From the NCBI GenBank assembly GCA_947175545.1, contig CAMWNI010000004.1, positions 1 to 64,000 of the forward strand: a stretch of 64,000 bases of DNA, written 5' to 3'. Position 1 is the first letter of the stretch, and each line of letters starts with the position of its first letter. Shown piece after piece: positions 59,944 through 64,000 of the stretch. A model generated the notes under the pieces. It had not been told where the DNA came from. It did not search any database and saw nothing but the letters and a program-made list of their open reading frames with translations. This DNA is from an uncultured Porphyromonadaceae bacterium. GTDB taxonomy: Bacteria > Bacteroidota > Bacteroidia > Bacteroidales > Muribaculaceae. The translations under genes and the position numbers were made by a program.

Positions 59944-61842
59944 TTATTTTACTTCCTCGAAGTCAACGTCGGTGACGTTGGGTTCGTTGCTGCCGGGGTT
60001 AGCGCCGGGCTGCTGCTGGGCGCCTGCGTTGGCAGCCTGCTGCTGGGCGTTCAGGATGTCCTGCTGGGCAGCACCGAAGGTGGTTTCAATTTCCTTGATG
60101 GCAGCTTCGATTGCGGCGATGTCCTGAGCCTTGTGGGCGTCCTTCAACTTGCTCACTGCGGCTTCGATTGCGGACTTCTTGTCGGCAGGAATCTTGTCGC
60201 CAAGCTCGGCAAGCTGTTTTTCGGTCTGGAAGATGATTGAGTCGGCCTTGTTGATGGTGTCAACACGTTCCTTCTCCTTAGCGTCAGCAGCGGCATTTGC
60301 TTCGGCTTCTTCCTTCATTCTCTTGATTTCGGCATCGGTCAGGCCGCTTGATGCTTCAATGCGGATGCTCTGTTCCTTGCCGGTTGCCTTATCCTTTGCG
60401 CTCACGTTCAGAATACCGTTTGCGTCGACCTCGAAGGTAACTTCAATCTGCGGGATGCCACGGGGAGCAGGCGCAATGCCGTCAAGGTGGAACTTTCCGA
60501 GAATCTTGTCGTCCTTCGCCATGGGGCGTTCACCCTGCAGCACGACAATTTCAACCGAGGGCTGATTATCGGCCGCAGTCGAGAAGGTCTCGCTCTTGCG
60601 GGTAGGAATCGTCGTGTTGGCTTCAATCAGTTTGGTCATTACGCCGCCGAGGGTCTCAATGCCCACGCTCAGAGGCACAACGTCAAGCAGAAGCACGTCC
60701 TTGACGTCACCTGAAAGCACGCCACCCTGAATTGCAGCGCCGACGGCAACAACTTCGTCAGGATTAACACCCTTAGAGGGTTCCTTGCCAAAGATTTCCT
60801 TAACCTTCTGCTGGATTGCGGGGATACGGGTTGAACCGCCAACGAGGATAACCTCGTGGATGTCGGCCGGAGTCAGGCCTGCGTCTTCCATGGCCTTGCG
60901 GCAGGGTTCGACGGTTGCCTGAATCAGAAGGTCGGCCAGTTGCTCGAACTTCGCGCGTGTCAGAGTCTTCACAAGGTGCTTGGGCAGACCATTGACGGGC
61001 ATGATGTAAGGAAGGTTGATTTCGGTTGAAGTTGAACTTGAAAGCTCAATCTTGGCCTTCTCAGCGGCTTCCTTCAGACGCTGGAGAGCCATGGGGTCCA
61101 TGCGAAGGTCAACACCTTCTTCTTTCTGGAACTCGTCAGCGAGCCAGTCAATGATAACCTGGTCGAAGTCGTCACCGCCGAGGTGAGTGTCACCGTTGGT
61201 CGACTTCACTTCAAACACGCCGTCGCCCAGTTCGAGAATGGAGATATCAAACGTACCGCCACCAAGGTCAAACACGGCGATTTTCTGGTCCTTGCCGTCC
61301 TTGTCCAGACCATATGCCAGAGCGGCTGCGGTCGGTTCGTTGACAATTCGGCGAACCTTCAGACCGGCAATTTCTCCGGCCTCCTTGGTTGCCTGACGCT
61401 GAGAGTCGTTGAAGTAAGCAGGAACGGTAATAACAGCCTCGTCAACTGTCTGACCGAGATAATCTTCGGCAGTCTTCTTCATTTTCTGAAGAATCATTGC
61501 CGAAATTTCCTGGGGAGAATATTCCTTGCCGTCAATGTCGACACGGGGAGTATTGTTTGCGCCACATACAACCTTATAAGGTACGCGCTTGATTTCGTTT
61601 TCAACATCGCTGCAACGCTCGCCCATGAAACGCTTGATTGAGTAGATTGTGCGCTTCGGGTTCGTGATTGCCTGACGCTTTGCGGGTTCACCGACCTTGC
61701 GTTCGCCGCCGTCAGTGAAAGCCACGACTGAAGGAGTTGTGTTGCGGCCTTCGCTGTTAGGAATAACAACGGGGTCCTTGCCTTCGAGAACTGCCACGCA
61801 CGAGTTGGTCGTGCCAAGGTCAATACCAATAATTTTTCCCAT
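59944..61842 (-). CDS. dnaK: Chaperone DnaK (Hsp70)
   Basis: A 632-residue cytoplasmic Hsp70. The nucleotide-binding domain starts [13 protein letters not shown] and contains FDLGGGTFD and [11 protein letters not shown]. The interdomain linker is [14 protein letters not shown], and the helical lid ends in a Gln/Ala-rich tail and EEVK. It refolds proteins with DnaJ and GrpE, neither of which is adjacent. Upstream is a candidate sigma-54-type element (61918-61934) and no CIRCE repeat. The gene is monocistronic between a terminator and the aminopeptidase gene. Confidence 0.98.
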   Translation of the reverse strand: MGKIIGIDLGTTNSCVAVLEGKDPVVIPNSEGRNTTPSVVAFTDGGERKVGEPAKRQAITNPKRTIYSIKRFMGERCSDVENEIKRVPYKVVCGANNTPRVDIDGKEYSPQEISAMILQKMKKTAEDYLGQTVDEAVITVPAYFNDSQRQATKEAGEIAGLKVRRIVNEPTAAALAYGLDKDGKDQKIAVFDLGGGTFDISILELGDGVFEVKSTNGDTHLGGDDFDQVIIDWLADEFQKEEGVDLRMDPMALQRLKEAAEKAKIELSSSTSTEINLPYIMPVNGLPKHLVKTLTRAKFEQLADLLIQATVEPCRKAMEDAGLTPADIHEVILVGGSTRIPAIQQKVKEIFGKEPSKGVNPDEVVAVGAAIQGGVLSGDVKDVLLLDVVPLSVGIETLGGVMTKLIEANTTIPTRKSETFSTAADNQPSVEIVVLQGERPMAKDDKILGKFHLDGIAPAPRGIPQIEVTFEVDANGILNVSAKDKATGKEQSIRIEASSGLTDAEIKRMKEEAEANAAADAKEKERVDTINKADSIIFQTEKQLAELGDKIPADKKSAIEAAVSKLKDAHKAQDIAAIEAAIKEIETTFGAAQQDILNAQQQAANAGAQQQPGANPGSNEPNVTDVDFEEVK

Positions 61843-61917
61843 AATTCTTTTAGAGGTGTTTTATTTGTTTTGTTAGTTTTTTCTTGAATTGAGTTTCAAT
61901 GCACATGACACTAACGT

Positions 61918-61934
61918 AACAAATATCGTGCCAA
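61918..61934 (-). promoter_or_regulatory. Sigma-54-like promoter element upstream of dnaK
   Basis: On the minus strand TTGGCACG-N4-TTGTT matches the -24/-12 consensus YTGGCACG-N4-TTGCW at 12 of 13 positions, with GG-N10-GT spacing (GC expected). It lies about 75 bases before the dnaK start. No TAnnTTTG box was seen in this gap. Confidence 0.4.
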
Positions 61935-61984
61935 AAAAGTTTCTGCCACCCAACCTGCCATTTTGTCACCCACCTCCGAGACCA

Positions 61985-63292
61985 TTAGTTTTGCAGGAAG
62001 GTGGTGAAGGCGCGGATGGTCATGTCAATGTCGTCGAGTGAGCAGGTCTCGCGCGCGGAGTGCATGGCCCAGAGGCCGATGCCCATGTCAACCCCGTCAA
62101 TGTCAAGCGTTGAGGTCAGTATGTTGCCAAGGGTCGAGCCGCCGGCCGAATCCGAATGGTTGACAAACTCCTGGACCGGGACGCCGGCAAGCAGACAAAT
62201 CTGCTTGAAGCGGGCCGCCGTCAGCGCGTCGGTCATATATTTGCAGTTTGCGTTGACCTTGATGACAGGGCCGCCACCGAGGCGCGGCAGGTTGACCGGG
62301 TCCATCTTTTCCAGATAGTTGGGATGGGCCGCATGGGCGCAGTCGGCCGACACGAAAGCGGACTGAGCGACGAGAGCCAGAAACTGCTCGTCAGTAGCAT
62401 CCGCGGAGATACGACGCATAATGTTGCGCAAAACGGGCGAATGAGCGCCCTGACGCGTTCCTGAACCGGTCTCTTCGTTGTCGAAAATGGCCATGACACG
62501 GGTGGTTGATCCCGAGCCGGCCTCAATCAGTGCCTGAAGCGCACACCAGGCCATCGCCAGGTCATCCAGCCGCCCGCAATTCACCCACAAGCCGTCGGCT
62601 CCGACCTGCTCAGGCCCCTGAAGGTCAAAAAGCGTGATGTCGAAGTCAACAATCTGGTCCGGCTCCACTTCAAGATGGTTAGCCAGCAGATTGCGGATTG
62701 CATTCTTGCCTCCGAGAGTCTTGCTGACGTAGCCGAGAACCGGCAGCATATCTTTTTGAACCGAAAGGGCCACACCCTGATTGACCTCGCGGTTAAAATG
62801 GATTGCGAGGTTGGGAATAATCAGCCGCGGTTCCTCAAGGCGCACAATACGCGTTTCAAGTTCCAGCGGCAGGTCGCGGTCCGGACAGAGAATCACGCGG
62901 CCACTCATGCCGAGCGGGCGGTCAAACCAACTGCTCAGAATTGCCCCGCCATACTTCTCGACATTCAGTTTGACCATCAGGTCATCACTGCCGGAGCAAC
63001 CCGTAACTGTCATTTCCGGATTCGGTTTGAGACGAAATCCGGGCGAATCGCTATGGGCTGCAATCAACCTGAAAGGCGCAGCCGACGGCTCCTCGCCTGC
63101 TATAAAGGCAAAGATTGCCGAGTCGTTCTTAATCACATAATGGCGGCCGCCGGGCTGCACATTCCAGCAAAAGTCGCTTTCGCGCAATTCGCTGAAGCCT
63201 TCCTCGTTCAGAAGTTCAGCAATAGTTTCTACGGCAGTGAAGTTGCTGACACTGCGCCCCATGAAGTCAAAAAAGTTATTCCCAAAGGCCAT
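61985..63292 (-). CDS. M18-family aspartyl aminopeptidase
   Basis: A 435-residue dinuclear-zinc aminopeptidase of family M18. Visible active-site motifs are AAHSDSPGFRLKP (His80, Asp82), GRLDDLAMAW (Asp243), DNEETGSGTRQGAHS (Glu273-Glu274), SADCAHAAHPNY (Asp317) and a late His411 (AMHSARE). These cover the expected metal ligands and catalytic glutamate. It removes acidic N-terminal residues from peptides, presumably in the cytoplasm. The frame extends 79 codons further to 63529, but that part lies inside the CotH gene; the ATG at 63292 gives the family N-terminus. It overlaps the CotH gene by 17 bases. Confidence 0.94.
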   Translation of the reverse strand: MAFGNNFFDFMGRSVSNFTAVETIAELLNEEGFSELRESDFCWNVQPGGRHYVIKNDSAIFAFIAGEEPSAAPFRLIAAHSDSPGFRLKPNPEMTVTGCSGSDDLMVKLNVEKYGGAILSSWFDRPLGMSGRVILCPDRDLPLELETRIVRLEEPRLIIPNLAIHFNREVNQGVALSVQKDMLPVLGYVSKTLGGKNAIRNLLANHLEVEPDQIVDFDITLFDLQGPEQVGADGLWVNCGRLDDLAMAWCALQALIEAGSGSTTRVMAIFDNEETGSGTRQGAHSPVLRNIMRRISADATDEQFLALVAQSAFVSADCAHAAHPNYLEKMDPVNLPRLGGGPVIKVNANCKYMTDALTAARFKQICLLAGVPVQEFVNHSDSAGGSTLGNILTSTLDIDGVDMGIGLWAMHSARETCSLDDIDMTIRAFTTFLQN

Positions 63293-64000
63293 AGTTAGGA
63301 TCGGAATTAATGTAATCGAATCGGTTTTGAATCCACTCGCGGAGTTCTTCGACATGCTGGTCCCAGCCCTGATACTGACTGCGTTCAGTTGCCTGAAGCG
63401 CAGCCGATGGTTCAAGCGTCGCAGCATACTCGTTGAACATCCGCCAAAACTCCTCTTGTTTGTTATTGTAAAAATCATCCCAGACCTCCTTGAAGCGCGA
63501 CAGGAAGACGTCGTTGTTGCAGAGGGCATAGAAGAAATTATTGCCGCCCTGGTTAGAGGCGTTGCCGAATCCGATCAGGGGATTTTCATACGTGGGATAG
63601 CTGACGGGATTCCACCACCATGAACCGGAACTCTGACCCTTTGAGTAGGTCGGCGAATATCCGTAAGCCCAGTCGAAGTCCCAACAGGGGCCAAACTCCC
63701 ACATGCCGCCATCGGTCTTGTGAAGATAGACGCTCTTCGGATGGTTCAGTTCCTGATTGCAGGCAATGTTGAAGGTCATGACGTAGCGCACAAGGGTTTC
63801 CAGATTGCAGACCTTGAAGATCTCAGCCGGATTCTCGCCGCTGACAATTCCAAAAAAATCGTTGAGTTCGCCGCGCCACTTGTCAAGCCATTCCTCGCGC
63901 TCATAGTAATCCACCGGAGCGTCCGGGTCCTTGATGCGTACAGGAACGCCAAATGAACTGTCGTTAAACGGATATTCATCCTCATCGGCCGAGTTTGTAT
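63276..64000 (-). CDS. CotH-kinase family protein, N-terminal part beyond the window
   Basis: The C-terminal 241 residues of a CotH-type protein; the frame is open to the window edge. The active-site segment HPKSVYLHKTDGG and FGPCWDFDWAYGY match the CotH kinase core (conserved SxYLxK and GPxWDFDW). CotH proteins are atypical extracellular protein kinases first known from spore coats. Secreted Bacteroidales versions are common but uncharacterised. There is no sorting-type tail at this C-terminus (it ends NSDPNYGLWE). Signal peptide and upstream domains lie outside the window. The downstream aminopeptidase overlaps it by 17 bases, which suggests co-transcription. Confidence 0.85.
   Translation of the reverse strand, partial: TNSADEDEYPFNDSSFGVPVRIKDPDAPVDYYEREEWLDKWRGELNDFFGIVSGENPAEIFKVCNLETLVRYVMTFNIACNQELNHPKSVYLHKTDGGMWEFGPCWDFDWAYGYSPTYSKGQSSGSWWWNPVSYPTYENPLIGFGNASNQGGNNFFYALCNNDVFLSRFKEVWDDFYNNKQEEFWRMFNEYAATLEPSAALQATERSQYQGWDQHVEELREWIQNRFDYINSDPNYGLWE

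Noticed and set aside
61843-61984. CIRCE-type inverted repeat before dnaK
   Set aside because: No TTAGCACTC-N9-GAGTGCTAA-like repeat is present in the upstream region.
1-64000. CRISPR arrays, tRNA or rRNA genes, insertion sequences, prophage
   Set aside because: No regularly spaced repeats, cloverleaf-like CCA-ended segments, transposase motifs or phage structural genes were seen on reading the intergenic regions. A covariance-model search would be needed to exclude small RNAs fully.

Overview
The window comes from an anaerobic, fermentative member of the Bacteroidales, most likely a gut Muribaculaceae-type organism. That family-level assignment is inference. Visible evidence: promoters of the Bacteroidetes type (TAnnTTTG at -7, often TTG/TTTG 19-20 bases further up); several very large secreted proteins ending in the same short tail (YDLQGRR...GLYI..GK); pyruvate formate-lyase with its activase; and Bacteroidetes-restricted families (DUF5683, DUF4301, DUF3098, DUF4369-like, DUF6249-like). 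No rRNA, tRNA, CRISPR array, insertion sequence or prophage gene was seen. Genes are tightly packed; no stretch over 300 bases lacks a gene (largest gap about 230 bases, before pflB).

Layout. 1-13.3 kb is a secretion and glycan region: a secreted Ig-like-domain protein cut by the window edge, a small lipoprotein coupled to a giant GH89 alpha-N-acetylglucosaminidase, a membrane LtaS-type sulfatase-fold transferase, and a 1,100-residue protein with two discoidin domains. 13.5-16.5 kb holds pflB and pflA. From 32.3 kb back to 16.6 kb everything lies on the minus strand: ribE translationally coupled to an AAA ATPase-TOPRIM (DUF4435) fusion, a secreted S9 peptidase, trigger factor, an ECF sigma factor with a membrane partner, a dicarboxylate-type symporter, a cupin sugar isomerase-like gene, miaA, then parA-parB-DUF5683-lytic transglycosylase-porin-DUF805.

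32.5-40.3 kb (plus strand) holds mdh, a DPP5-like lipoprotein peptidase and a tightly overlapped envelope operon (FtsB/DivIC-like, membrane protein, coaX, outer-membrane protein, lptC, CorC/CNNM-type protein). 40.3-42.1 kb (minus) has an outer-membrane protein and a leucine-rich-repeat protein, divergent from dnaE. Next come trxA, a DUF4301 gene, and a minus-strand set of acyl-CoA ligase, low-molecular-weight phosphatase and LolC/E-type permease.

51.3-59.8 kb (plus) has a clan-D-like glycosidase homologue with duplicated binding modules, a beta carbonic anhydrase, the ftsX-DUF3098-uppP-truB-queA operon and frr. The window ends (minus) with dnaK, an M18 aminopeptidase and a CotH-kinase protein cut by the edge.

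How it fits together: housekeeping genes for envelope building, translation and chromosome partition alternate with secreted enzymes suited to host or mucin glycans and peptides. Best candidates for something less ordinary: the ATPase-TOPRIM fusion coupled to ribE (a one-gene PARIS-like arrangement), a sigma-54-like element before dnaK, promoters placed so close to start codons that leaders must be nearly absent, a terminator whose U-tract supplies a promoter -33 element, and large secreted proteins with no identifiable enzymatic domain.
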